DNA from: Chloroflexota bacterium
GTDB taxonomy: Bacteria > Chloroflexota > Dehalococcoidia > Lucifugimonadales > VXLM01
Direction of reading: 5' to 3'
Assembly: GCA_026713145.1 (NCBI GenBank)
Contig: JAPOPA010000093.1
Coordinates: 1 to 43,750 of the forward strand
DNA: 43,750 bases
The translations under genes were made by a program, and so were the position numbers. Positions 24,033-32,489 of the stretch are shown here, one piece after another. The notes under the pieces are model-generated. The model saw only the letters and a program-made list of their open reading frames with translations, ran no database searches and was not told where the DNA came from. Every line of letters starts with the position of its first letter. Positions within the stretch are counted from its first letter, which is position 1.

Positions 24033-24895
24033 GTGAAAAGAATCCCGAATATGATTTCAAGTGGTGCCCCGGGTGCGGAGACTTCGGTGTTCGCCGGGCA
24101 TTGGAGCAGGCGGTAGCGCGACGGCTGATCGAAGCGGAAGAGCCGATTGAGCAGACCGTCGTTGTAGCCGGCATCGGATGTTCCGGCAACCTCGTCCACT
24201 TACTAGAGGGCGACCAGCCCTTCGGCATACACGGCCTGCACGGTCGTACGCTGCCGGTCGCATTCGGCGTCAAGACGGGCCAACCCGACTTGAACGTCAT
24301 CGTTGTCGCGGGCGACGGCGACTTCCTCAGCATTGGCATGGAGCACATCGCGCCCCAGGCCCAACGCAACCTCAACGTCTGCGCCGTCGTCATGGACAAC
24401 GGAGTTTACGGCCTGACGAAGGGCCAGAGCTCGCCCACAAGCGAGATTGGAATGATCACGAGCTCGACGCCGTTTGGCAAGGCGGAAGAGGGACTCAACC
24501 CTCTCAGGCTGTACCTGACGATCGGCGTGTCCCACATAGCTTCTGCCCTGTCGAGCAAGATCAAGGACATGGCGAACATGATCTACGACGCCATGGAGTA
24601 CCCGGGTTTCTCGGTGGTTCACGTCCAGTCGCCCTGCACCGAGTACAACGACACGTACAAGATCCTCAAGGGAGATCCGCGCAAGGGAATACCCGGCAGG
24701 GCGTGGGACATCGCGGACGACCACGACCCGTCCAGCATCGACGCGGCCGCGAGCCTCCTCGAGCGAGATGGCATACCCCTGGGTCTTCTCTATCAGGCGG
24801 AACCAAATCCGACCATGGACCAGCGGCTGGACGACCTCAAGACAAAGGCGAGGGTCCTAACCACCGAGCAGATGGTAGCCTCCTACGGCGTGTAG
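24029..24895 (+). CDS. korB: 2-oxoacid:ferredoxin oxidoreductase beta subunit
   Basis: A 288-residue TPP-binding subunit. WCPGCGDFGV (CxxC) at residues 12-21 and the Cys in GIGCSGN supply iron-sulfur ligands in this family. The TPP/Mg site is GDGDFLSIG, followed by NLNVCAVVMDNGVYGLTKGQ. It holds the catalytic cofactor and relays electrons to ferredoxin. Its ATG overlaps the korA stop. The two-subunit form with a fused gamma-alpha chain is common in anaerobic and microaerobic bacteria. A terminator follows. Confidence 0.92.
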   Translation: MSEKNPEYDFKWCPGCGDFGVRRALEQAVARRLIEAEEPIEQTVVVAGIGCSGNLVHLLEGDQPFGIHGLHGRTLPVAFGVKTGQPDLNVIVVAGDGDFLSIGMEHIAPQAQRNLNVCAVVMDNGVYGLTKGQSSPTSEIGMITSSTPFGKAEEGLNPLRLYLTIGVSHIASALSSKIKDMANMIYDAMEYPGFSVVHVQSPCTEYNDTYKILKGDPRKGIPGRAWDIADDHDPSSIDAAASLLERDGIPLGLLYQAEPNPTMDQRLDDLKTKARVLTTEQMVASYGV

Positions 24896-24921
24896 GGCGA
24901 TCCTGGCGGAGCATGCAACGA

Positions 24922-24954
24922 TGCCCCGGTCGGGACAGCCCACCGGGGCATTTT
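24922..24954 (+). terminator. Rho-independent terminator after korB
   Basis: TGCCCCGGT and ACCGGGGCA form a perfect nine-pair stem followed by TTTT. Confidence 0.85.
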
Positions 24955-25050
24955 CGTTCCCGGCGGATCCACGGACGGCCTCGAACTAGCCCATTCCGCC
25001 TGCCGGTGGTATATTTTGTGACTACGATCCGCTAGGTACCGGAGATGCAG

Positions 25051-26121
25051 ATGGACATCGCGATCACGAAATCCCCAACAGCGGGAACACGCTCGAAGCC
25101 GGCCGACGCCGATCTCGGCTTCGGCCAGATCCTCACTGACCACATGTTCCTCATGGACTACTCGACTGAACAGGGCTGGCACAGCCCGCGGATCGAGCCC
25201 TACCACGACCTCAGCCTCGATCCGGTGGCAATTGTCCTGCACTACAACCAGCAGGTCTTCGAGGGCCTGAAGGCGTACCACCTTCCGGACGGAGGGATTG
25301 GCCTGTTTCGACCGGACAAGAATGTCGAGCGGATGAACGCGTCGACCGAGCGGATGGTGATGCCACAGTTCGACGCTGAGGTGTTCCTCGCTGCGGTCAA
25401 GGAGCTTGTGCTGCTGGATCGCTACTGGCTGCCGACATCGGAGGGCACGGCCATCTACATCAGGCCCACGATGATCGCCACCGAGGCGGCGCTTGGAGTC
25501 CAGCCGTCGGCGACCTACCTCTTCTTCATCGTTCTCAGCCCCGTAGGGCCCTACTACAAAGAAGGGTTCAACCCGACACGGATCTTCGTCTCCGACGAGT
25601 ACATCCGCGCCGCGCGAGGCGGAGTCGGCAACGCGAAGACCTCGGGCAACTACGGTCCTACCCTGTACGTGTCCGAGGAGGCCAAGGAGAGGGGCTATAC
25701 GCAGGTCCTGTGGCTCGACGCAGTCGAGCGAAAGTACGTCGAGGAGGTCGGCACGAGCAACATCTTCTTCGTGATCGATGACGAGCTGGTGACTCCAAGC
25801 CTCTCCGGCTCGATCCTCTCCGGCGTGACGAGAGACTCGGTGATGCAGGTCGCCCGCAGCTGGGACATCGAGGTCACCGAACGGCGCGTCTCAATGGAGG
25901 AGGTCGCTGAGGGCTGCCGGAGCGGCAAGATCAGTGAGGCATTCGCGACGGGCACCGCCGCGGTGGTGTCGCCCATCGGTGAGATCGGCTACATGGGCGA
26001 TGACATCCCCGTCGGCGAGGGAGAGACCGGCCCGCTGGCGAGGCGTCTGTACGACGAGATCGTCGGCATCCAATACGGCTACAAGGACGACCCCTTCGGG
26101 TGGCGGGTACGGATAGCGTAG
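25051..26121 (+). CDS. ilvE: Branched-chain amino-acid aminotransferase
   Basis: A 356-residue fold-type IV PLP enzyme, class II BCAT by length. It converts Leu, Ile and Val to their 2-oxoacids with 2-oxoglutarate as acceptor, in either direction. The PLP Lys sits in GVGNAKTSGNYG, and the cofactor contacts include GTSNIFFVI and SLSGSILSGVTRDSV. I prefer the second ATG (25051), which has GGAG six bases upstream, over 25045. The gene lies after korAB but across a terminator, so it is probably expressed on its own; a weak TATATT at 25010 may be its -10 box. Confidence 0.93.
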   Translation: MDIAITKSPTAGTRSKPADADLGFGQILTDHMFLMDYSTEQGWHSPRIEPYHDLSLDPVAIVLHYNQQVFEGLKAYHLPDGGIGLFRPDKNVERMNASTERMVMPQFDAEVFLAAVKELVLLDRYWLPTSEGTAIYIRPTMIATEAALGVQPSATYLFFIVLSPVGPYYKEGFNPTRIFVSDEYIRAARGGVGNAKTSGNYGPTLYVSEEAKERGYTQVLWLDAVERKYVEEVGTSNIFFVIDDELVTPSLSGSILSGVTRDSVMQVARSWDIEVTERRVSMEEVAEGCRSGKISEAFATGTAAVVSPIGEIGYMGDDIPVGEGETGPLARRLYDEIVGIQYGYKDDPFGWRVRIA

Positions 26122-26145
26122 CCGGGAGCCGGAGGAGTCCGCCGC

Positions 26146-26781
26146 CTACCCCCTAGGCGTCTTGACGTACTCTTCAAGGTAACTCCGCACGATCATGCGC
26201 GCACGGTGGAGGCGTGACTTGAGAGCCGACACCGTTATGTCTAGTGCCTCTGCCGCCTCCGCGTTGGTCAGTCCCTGAACATCACGCAGGACGAGAGCCG
26301 CCCGCAGGTCGGGTTCCAAGAGGCTAATACCCTCGCGGAGCTTGTCGCCCAACTCGGAGTCGAGCGCGTCCTTGTGCGGGTTCTTGGTCCAGTCTACGAC
26401 CTCGACCTCGTCGACGCCGGTATGGGTGAGGGTGCGGTCCTTCTTGGTCTTCCGCAGACGCATGAGTGCGGCGTTCATCGTTATCCGGTAGAGCCAGGTG
26501 GTCACGTGGGACTGACCACGAAAACGGTCGTAGGCGCGGTATGCCGACAGGAAGGCGTCCTGCGCCACGTCCTCGGCCTCCTGGGGACTGCCCATGACGC
26601 GATACGCCACGTTGTAGACGAAGTCCGAGTGCTGCTCGACGATGGCGTCGAAGTCTTCCGAGTCTGCTGCGGACGTACTCTTTTCTTGGGCGGGAGGAGT
26701 CAATGCGAACTCTCGAGTGCCGGAAGGCCGGGCGAGGCGTCCCGCAACTTTCGGAACCGAAAAAGGGTCCCTTGCATCCAA
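26146..26781 (-). CDS. ECF-type sigma factor (RpoE-like)
   Basis: A sigma factor of up to 211 residues. Region 2 starts at about residue 45 (IVEQHSDFVYNVAYRVMGSP, then EAEDVAQDAFLSAYRAYDRF). Region 4 ends the protein (VQGLTNAEAAEALDITVSAL as the helix-turn-helix). The start is uncertain: TTG at 26781 gives the longest form, and an internal TTG 27 residues later is possible. It is divergent from the zinc-finger anti-sigma gene, which is its likely partner although not in the usual same-strand order. Confidence 0.9.
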   Translation of the reverse strand: MDARDPFSVPKVAGRLARPSGTREFALTPPAQEKSTSAADSEDFDAIVEQHSDFVYNVAYRVMGSPQEAEDVAQDAFLSAYRAYDRFRGQSHVTTWLYRITMNAALMRLRKTKKDRTLTHTGVDEVEVVDWTKNPHKDALDSELGDKLREGISLLEPDLRAALVLRDVQGLTNAEAAEALDITVSALKSRLHRARMIVRSYLEEYVKTPRG

Positions 26782-26859
26782 TTGTATGGGAACGGGACTG
26801 CAAAGCGAAAGCAGACCCCTTCTCCTGCCGAGAGTACCCGAAGGGCATATACGGCGATT

Positions 26860-27144
26860 ATGGGGCTATTAGGACGGCTTACGGCGCTTCTCAGGCGGGA
26901 ACCCGAGTGCCGGGACATCCGCATGGCGGCGTCGGACTACATCGACGGTGATCTGGCCGAGACGCAGGTCGAGCGGGTGCGCACTCACCTAGGCGGGTGC
27001 AAGGCCTGTCAGGCCTTCGTCGACACGCTCATCGAAACGGTACGGCTTCTGGGGAAAATGAAGCGCGAGGAACCCGCTCCGGCACAGCTCAAAGACTACA
27101 TTCGCGCCAGGATCGCGGAAGAGGGCCGTCTACACGCCCGATAG
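26860..27144 (+). CDS. Short zinc-finger (zf-HC2) anti-sigma factor
   Basis: A 94-residue soluble protein with the anti-sigma zinc finger: ECRDIRMAASDYIDGDLAET and then HLGGCKACQAFVD (HxxxCxxC). There is no membrane segment, so it would be a cytoplasmic, redox- or metal-responsive anti-sigma. I start at ATG 26860, because the long track ORF from 26374 runs antisense through the sigma gene. No Shine-Dalgarno site is visible; CATATA nine bases upstream could be the -10 box of a near-leaderless transcript. Confidence 0.78.
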   Translation: MGLLGRLTALLRREPECRDIRMAASDYIDGDLAETQVERVRTHLGGCKACQAFVDTLIETVRLLGKMKREEPAPAQLKDYIRARIAEEGRLHAR

Positions 27145-27150
27145 GAACCG

Positions 27151-27594
27151 CTAGCTGGCGGCCACGTACTTCGACGGGCACTTTACGAGGATGCTTTCGC
27201 TGTAGAACACGCCGTCGTCCCCGTACGACCCTTCGAGGATAATCTCGGAGTGCTCGTTGAAGAAGAGATCGGTGGGAATGACGCCGTCATGCACCGCCGA
27301 CAGGGTGTCCGGTCTCTCGGTGTCCACGAGCGTAAACCGCGCGATCGTGGACGCATCCTCGCGAACGAAGGAGCCCTGCACGAGCTTTCCGTTGACCTTC
27401 ACGAGCCGACCCTCATCGGTCGGGCCGATCTCCTTGATCTCGCTGACGGTGTAGAAGTACACGCTCGCGCTCTGGAACGCGGTGTAGACGAGGAAGCCGA
27501 GAGCGCCAATAACGACCGCAAGGCCGACGAACACCTTGATCCGGTGCGCCATGCGGCTCGGCTCAGGAATGTCATCCGTTTCATTTATGGACAT
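27151..27594 (-). CDS. ccmE: Cytochrome c maturation heme chaperone CcmE, CxxxY type
   Basis: A 147-residue protein with an N-terminal membrane anchor (VFVGLAVVIGALGFLVYTAF) and an OB-fold periplasmic domain (VKVNGKLVQGSFVREDAST). CcmE carries heme covalently and passes it on to apocytochrome c. The usual heme-binding His of HxxxY is replaced by Cys: ILVKCPSKYV. That CxxxY form is known in some bacteria and archaea. It is the last of the three ccm genes, three bases after ccmD. No ccmA, ccmB, ccmF or ccmH is in the window. Confidence 0.9.
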   Translation of the reverse strand: MSINETDDIPEPSRMAHRIKVFVGLAVVIGALGFLVYTAFQSASVYFYTVSEIKEIGPTDEGRLVKVNGKLVQGSFVREDASTIARFTLVDTERPDTLSAVHDGVIPTDLFFNEHSEIILEGSYGDDGVFYSESILVKCPSKYVAAS

Positions 27595-27597
27595 GCT

Positions 27598-27957
27598 CTA
27601 TCGACTCTCTTCGTGTGAACTCGCGTTGTCCTGTTCCTTGCGGCCTTGTAGCACCTGCTTTAGTGCGTCGATTTCGCGCCGCATGTCGCGCTGGCGCCGT
27701 GACATATAGAAAGCATACCCGAAGAACCCTGCCCATGTCAGGATGTAAACGGCAAAGAGGAATGGAAGATTCGCCTCCGGGTTTGAATCGGACGCTTGGG
27801 CGAAGGTTGAGGCGGAGGCAGCCTGATCAACAATGCCACTCGCCGCGTATACGGGGGCCGCAAGAAGCGCCGCCATGATGAGTCCAAGCAGGACGACGGG
27901 GGCGGACTTTGCAATTGGCAGCGCCTTACGCAGCATACTGGAATATCTCGTCGACAT
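27598..27957 (-). CDS. ccmD: CcmD-like heme exporter protein
   Basis: A protein of up to 119 residues with an N-terminal hydrophobic segment and a second one (NLPFLFAVYILTWAGFFGYAF), then a charged helix (MSRRQRDMRREIDALKQVLQ). That second segment plus helix is the CcmD core, which helps CcmC-CcmE heme transfer. It is longer than typical CcmD (about 45-70 residues) owing to the N-terminal signal-like part. It overlaps the ccmC 3' end by 32 bases if started at 27957; an ATG at 27936 is also possible. Confidence 0.75.
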   Translation of the reverse strand: MSTRYSSMLRKALPIAKSAPVVLLGLIMAALLAAPVYAASGIVDQAASASTFAQASDSNPEANLPFLFAVYILTWAGFFGYAFYMSRRQRDMRREIDALKQVLQGRKEQDNASSHEESR

Positions 27958-28657
27958 CGGTCTCCGCTTTCTTCAGATTGTATCGCTCGATAATGAGGAA
28001 GACGAAGAGGACGGCAAATGCGATCAGCGAAACTAGTACGGCCACCAGCATCTTCGGGTCGAGAGCGTCCCCCGGCGCAGCAGGCCCGATGATGAGGTTT
28101 GGATGGGTCGAGCGCCACAGCTCCGCGGCGTAGTAGATGATGGGAGCGTCGATGGCCCCGATCAGGGCGAGGACGGCCCCGTAGCGCGCGCCTTGCGAGC
28201 CTTTCGGCCCGAACGCGCGGAGCATCAGATAGCTCGCATAGATGAACCAGAGCACGAGCGTGAGGGTCAGCTTCGGGTCCCACGTCCACCATACGCCCCA
28301 TACCGGCTTGGCCCAGATCGCCCCGGTGACGATGGCTATGGTGCAGAAGACGAACCCCACCTCCGCGGATGCGTAGGCGACGGCGTCGGATCTCTCACCC
28401 TTCCGGAAGAGATGCAACGCGCTGGCAACGGCGACTACGACCACCGATAAGAGGGACAGGATGGCAACCGGAACGTGGAAGTAGAAGATTCGCTGGGACA
28501 CGCCGAGGTTGGCGTCGGTCGGCGCGTAGAGGAAGGTGAGGTATAGTGTGGCCGCCATGAGTATGGCGCCGGCGACGATCAACACGTCGCGAAAATGGTC
28601 TCCCCCGCGACTCGCTCTCACAGGGCGCCCGACCAAAGTATCCGTCTCCTGAGGCAT
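27926..28657 (-). CDS. ccmC: Heme exporter/delivery protein CcmC
   Basis: A 243-residue protein with six membrane segments. The heme-handling WWD motif is WGVWWTWDPKLT at about residues 120-131, flanked by conserved His residues (FYFHVPVAI upstream and later). CcmC presents heme to CcmE at the outer membrane face. The ATG at 28657 has no Shine-Dalgarno site; TATATT lies only five bases upstream, so its transcript may be leaderless. It heads the operon ccmC-ccmD-ccmE. Confidence 0.93.
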   Translation of the reverse strand: MPQETDTLVGRPVRASRGGDHFRDVLIVAGAILMAATLYLTFLYAPTDANLGVSQRIFYFHVPVAILSLLSVVVVAVASALHLFRKGERSDAVAYASAEVGFVFCTIAIVTGAIWAKPVWGVWWTWDPKLTLTLVLWFIYASYLMLRAFGPKGSQGARYGAVLALIGAIDAPIIYYAAELWRSTHPNLIIGPAAPGDALDPKMLVAVLVSLIAFAVLFVFLIIERYNLKKAETDVDEIFQYAA

Positions 28658-28877
28658 GGTTGAAATATATCACAGCGGCAAAGGCGCAGAAAGTATTGCG
28701 CAAGGCGGCGAAGGGGGTGTTGATACCTCCATCATTCCCGAGAAGTCGAGAATCCGGAGAGGCAGGTTGAGTGACGTTCCCAAGGCTAGGCTCTGAGTGC
28801 AATGCAATTGCCCCATGCGAGTGCCACGGCGAACCTACGTTTCACAATTGGAAGAGGGACACGCACGGCAAGTCTGA

Positions 28878-28883
28878 TAGAAT
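28878..28883 (+). promoter_or_regulatory. -10 box TAGAAT placing RNA start at the metallopeptidase ATG
   Basis: TAGAAT ends six bases before the ATG at 28890, so transcription would begin at or within a base of the start codon. No -35 match is evident. Confidence 0.45.
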
Positions 28884-28889
28884 TGCCGC

Positions 28890-29252
28890 ATGGAGCGGCA
28901 GACATTCGAGCGGCTGGTGTGGAGAGCCTTGGGTACGATACCGGAGGACTTCCGGCAACGCCTTGAGAATGTCGACATCATCGTCGAGGACTGGCCTTCA
29001 CAAGACCAGCTTGCCGGACACCTCGTGGACGACTCTCAGCTCCTACTCGGCCTCTATGAGGGAGTGCCCCTCACCGAGCGGGCCGACTACCTAGCGATCC
29101 TTCCCGACAGGATCACGATTTTCCAGGGGTCGATCGAGGAGATCTGCGAGTCGAACGATGAGATCGTCGAGGAGATACGAACGACGATCATCCATGAGGT
29201 CGCACACCACTTCGGGATCGACGACGCACGGCTGGAGGAGTTGGGGGTCTAG
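28890..29252 (+). CDS. Small HExxH metallopeptidase-family protein (DUF1025/MimE-like)
   Basis: A 120-residue protein of the small metallopeptidase family with the zinc motif IIHEVAHHFG (HExxH) at about residues 100-109. The N-terminal half, with DIIVEDWPS and later LYEGVPLTER, matches the family pattern. Peptidase activity is inferred from the motif; the family is mostly uncharacterised. It is cytoplasmic, with no signal peptide. The upstream 232-base gap holds only this gene's candidate -10 and that of ccmC. Confidence 0.85.
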   Translation: MERQTFERLVWRALGTIPEDFRQRLENVDIIVEDWPSQDQLAGHLVDDSQLLLGLYEGVPLTERADYLAILPDRITIFQGSIEEICESNDEIVEEIRTTIIHEVAHHFGIDDARLEELGV

Positions 29253-29262
29253 GAGCCGGGCG

Positions 29263-30477
29263 CTAGGTGCTGGGTGACGGGGACTTGGCTACGGTGTATC
29301 TCATCGCCGCAACCAGGGGGACCGCTGCAAGGACAACGGCTGCAGCGACAAGGAACGGGAGACCGACGAGACTGTCACTGAGGGTGGCGAGTCCTCCGCT
29401 GCCGGACGCCCCGACGACCACTCCGAACGAGTAGACGGCATAGAAGACCCCAAATCCCACTCCCCGCCTGCCGGCAGCCGTGGCACTCGCCACGAGGGCC
29501 GTGGCCGCGGGGAAGACGAGCCCATACCCCAATCCGAAGACGGCCATGCCTGCTACCACTCCTCCGTATCCGTCCAGGACGCCAAGAAGGGCAAGTCCCG
29601 CGGCGATAACTGTCAGGCCGAGCATAAGGGGCGCGAATCGCCCGTACCGGTCGCTCACTCGGCTGATCGGGCTAGCCATCACGAGCATCGCAACGAGCGC
29701 GTAGATACCGAAACTGTAGCCCGAACGGGCTGCCGTCTCCCCCTGCTCCTCCAGCATCAGGGGCAAGTGCGTGACCAGCGCTCCGATGCCGACCGTGATG
29801 GCGAATGCCGCGGCGTAGGCCGACCAGAGAGTGGGATTTCGCCTCGTATCATCCGGTGGGGCGTCGTGAGGGCCGGACTCCCCCTCACTGACCGAGGGAG
29901 AGCCGTCGCGCGCGATAATCAGAAACGCCACCAGCGTGATGAGGATGAACGCGGAATCGACATAGAAGACAACGTTAGCGCCCCAGACATCGCGGAGAAT
30001 GCCGGCGGCGGGAGGGCCTATCAGGGCTGCGACTGCTATCAGCGCCCCGGTGATGCCCATCGCACGGCCCCACCTATCGGAGGCCGTCCTATCGCCGATG
30101 ATGGAAAACGCCCCCGGCGCGAGCACCGCCGCCCCGATGCCGTGCACGGCTCGCGCCGCCATCATCTGCTCCGGCGTCTGTACGAGCGAGTAGCTGAACA
30201 CGGCGATGACGGTGATCGCCATACCGAGTAGCATGGGGGTGCGGCGTCCCCACCTATCAAGTATGTACCCTGCTCCCAGGTTACCGAACAGGTTGGTGAA
30301 AGAGTACGCCGCGACGATGACGCCCACGAATGCCGCCGACGCTCCAAGGCTCTCAGCATAGGGCGCGATTGTGGGGAACTGGACAAAGAGGTCGAAGAAT
30401 GCCGCGAACACCACGAGCCGAGCTGCCCAGACGGTGTAACGCGAAATGCCTGCCGATTGAAGTGTGCTTGATGCCAT
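29263..30477 (-). CDS. MFS transporter, 12 membrane segments
   Basis: A 404-residue major facilitator protein. Motif A appears as GAGYILDRWGRRTPMLLG between helices 2 and 3. A Gly/Pro-rich helix 5 (GALIAVAALIGPPAAGIL) and a cytoplasmic central loop are also present. It is of the drug/proton antiporter or sugar-efflux type; substrate unknown. Its ATG at 30477 lies about 100 bases after selB on the same strand, so it may be co-transcribed, though there is no functional link. Confidence 0.88.
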   Translation of the reverse strand: MASSTLQSAGISRYTVWAARLVVFAAFFDLFVQFPTIAPYAESLGASAAFVGVIVAAYSFTNLFGNLGAGYILDRWGRRTPMLLGMAITVIAVFSYSLVQTPEQMMAARAVHGIGAAVLAPGAFSIIGDRTASDRWGRAMGITGALIAVAALIGPPAAGILRDVWGANVVFYVDSAFILITLVAFLIIARDGSPSVSEGESGPHDAPPDDTRRNPTLWSAYAAAFAITVGIGALVTHLPLMLEEQGETAARSGYSFGIYALVAMLVMASPISRVSDRYGRFAPLMLGLTVIAAGLALLGVLDGYGGVVAGMAVFGLGYGLVFPAATALVASATAAGRRGVGFGVFYAVYSFGVVVGASGSGGLATLSDSLVGLPFLVAAAVVLAAVPLVAAMRYTVAKSPSPST

Positions 30478-30575
30478 GCGTGCCCGATGCGCCTACCAAT
30501 TCCAAGTGTATAGGAAGCGGTCGCCTTGGGCTAGAAATAGGGAGCGTGGTAAGTAGTGACTGGCGTTGGCTCGCT

Positions 30576-32456
30576 CTACCTAAGCACCCGAGTATCGCCT
30601 TCCCGCCTCGTGACTCGTTCGCTGTCGAGCTGTTCGAGGAGGGCGAGGGCGTACTTGCGGCTGGTGCCAAACTTGTCACGGACATCGCCAACGGCGATGG
30701 GGCCGCTGGTGTTGATGTGCTCGACGACCGCGTCCGCCATCTTACGGTAGGCCGACGCCGCGAACACGACCGTATCTCCCGCCCGCACAACGCGCCCCTC
30801 ATCGACCAGCAGAGCGAGTATCTCCGCGTCCGGCACCGGCTCAGTGGGTGGCGAGAAGGGCTGGGACTCAAGCACGCGGATGTAGTCCCGTACCGCCTCT
30901 TCCTGGCTCGCCGTCATCTTCCGTGAGTGTCCTGACAGGTACACCACAGGGCCATCCTCGACCACCGCTCCGTCATCCTGCAACACCCGCAGCACCTCCG
31001 GAAAGACCGCTGACGCCGACCCTATGCGGCTCCGCAGTTCCTCCTTTGGAGCGCCCTTCCTGAGCGGATAGGACTCGTGGTAATCGGCGAGAAACTCGCT
31101 CGCCTTCCGTTCCAACGCGTTCCATCCGTCCTTGGTGAAGACGGACTTCCCCGAACGGAGCAGGACGACATCAGCGTTCCTGGCCATCTCCTCGAGCTCC
31201 AAACGCACTACAGCGGCCTCCAAGTTGGCACGGCTGGGTAGTTCGTCCACATCTGCCGGTTCTGAGCGCTCGATGGTATTGAGCAGAATGTCTTGCGCCG
31301 TGCCCTGCTCCATCATGGCAAGCCTCTCGAGCGTCGGCTGGTGGTTGCGCCGATGCCGTATTGCGTGCGTGTCGACGACGCTGCCCCCCCCGAGGGTAGT
31401 CTGATTGGAGCGCACCACGAAAAAATCGTCTTTGACCACAGCGACCGGCGTCTCGAACTTTAGCTGCGCCCACACCGACTCTCCCGGCTCCGCCCTTTGA
31501 CGTTCCAGCAGTCGCAGGCGGGCGACCGCCTCACTGCTGCCCGTGTGAACGGTCAGGAGCATATTGTGGCGGAGCGGTCTAGCAACGTCCTCGATGACTC
31601 GCAGGTGGACGTCCACAGCATCCGTAGGAGTCAGCCAACCGGGGACGGTCAGCACGTCGCCGCGCTGTAGGTCATCTTGCGACAGGCCAACGAGGTTTGC
31701 GGCCACCCGAGTTCCGGGCGGGACGGTGTCCAGCTTCTTCTTGTGGCTCTGGAGGCCGCGAATCCGCGACGAGAGACGCTTCGGTAGCACCTCCACCTCC
31801 TGACCGACGCTAAGAGTCCCGTCGACCAGCGTGCCGGTTACAACGGTGCCGAAGCCGGACATCGTGAACGCGCGGTCAAGCGCCAGACGTGGCCGTCCGA
31901 GGTCCTTGCGCGAGCCAGAGTCCTGCAGAAGGGCCTCGACTGTCGATGTAAGCTCCGGAAGGCCGTCGCCCGTAGTCGCCGAGACCGGAACGACCTGAAC
32001 GCCCTCAAGCGTCGTGCCTTCGAGAACGTCCTGGACTTCCGCTGTCACGAGCTCGAGCCACTCATCGTCCACAAGGTCGCGCTTGGTGACGGCCACGAGG
32101 CCGCGGCTGACGTTCAGCAGATCGAGGATGGCGAGGTGCTCTCGTGTCTGGGGCATCACCGACTCGTCGGCGGCGACCACGAGCAGGGCCAGGTCGATAC
32201 CGCCCACTCCGGCGAGCATGTTGTTGACGAACCGCTCGTGACCGGGCACGTCGACGATGCTGACCTCGCTGCCGTCCGAGAGGGGCATCCAGGCGAACCC
32301 CAGGTCGATGGTCAGGCCTCGGTCCTTCTCCTCTTGGAGACGGTCGGGGTCAATGCCCGTGAGCGCTTGAACGAGGGTCGACTTACCGTGGTCAACGTGT
32401 CCGGCCGTGCCGATTACATGCAACGTTTCCGCTCCCGCCTGGGTTGCGTCCAGCAT
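30576..32456 (-). CDS. selB: Selenocysteine-specific elongation factor SelB
   Basis: A 626-residue GTPase that delivers Sec-tRNA to UGA codons marked by a SECIS hairpin. G1 is [13 protein letters not shown]2 lies in [10 protein letters not shown]3 is VDVPGHE and G4 is TKRD. After domains II and III (to about residue 340) come C-terminal winged helices that bind the SECIS RNA, ending [20 protein letters not shown]. Full length fits family. It lies 33 bases after hemW on the same strand. No selA, selD or tRNA-Sec is seen. A likely client is the DUF3179 gene at 38.6-39.8 kb. Confidence 0.95.
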   Translation of the reverse strand: MLDATQAGAETLHVIGTAGHVDHGKSTLVQALTGIDPDRLQEEKDRGLTIDLGFAWMPLSDGSEVSIVDVPGHERFVNNMLAGVGGIDLALLVVAADESVMPQTREHLAILDLLNVSRGLVAVTKRDLVDDEWLELVTAEVQDVLEGTTLEGVQVVPVSATTGDGLPELTSTVEALLQDSGSRKDLGRPRLALDRAFTMSGFGTVVTGTLVDGTLSVGQEVEVLPKRLSSRIRGLQSHKKKLDTVPPGTRVAANLVGLSQDDLQRGDVLTVPGWLTPTDAVDVHLRVIEDVARPLRHNMLLTVHTGSSEAVARLRLLERQRAEPGESVWAQLKFETPVAVVKDDFFVVRSNQTTLGGGSVVDTHAIRHRRNHQPTLERLAMMEQGTAQDILLNTIERSEPADVDELPSRANLEAAVVRLELEEMARNADVVLLRSGKSVFTKDGWNALERKASEFLADYHESYPLRKGAPKEELRSRIGSASAVFPEVLRVLQDDGAVVEDGPVVYLSGHSRKMTASQEEAVRDYIRVLESQPFSPPTEPVPDAEILALLVDEGRVVRAGDTVVFAASAYRKMADAVVEHINTSGPIAVGDVRDKFGTSRKYALALLEQLDSERVTRREGDTRVLR

Positions 32457-32489
32457 AGCAAACCCGGATGCGGGACGGTACGCGGCATG

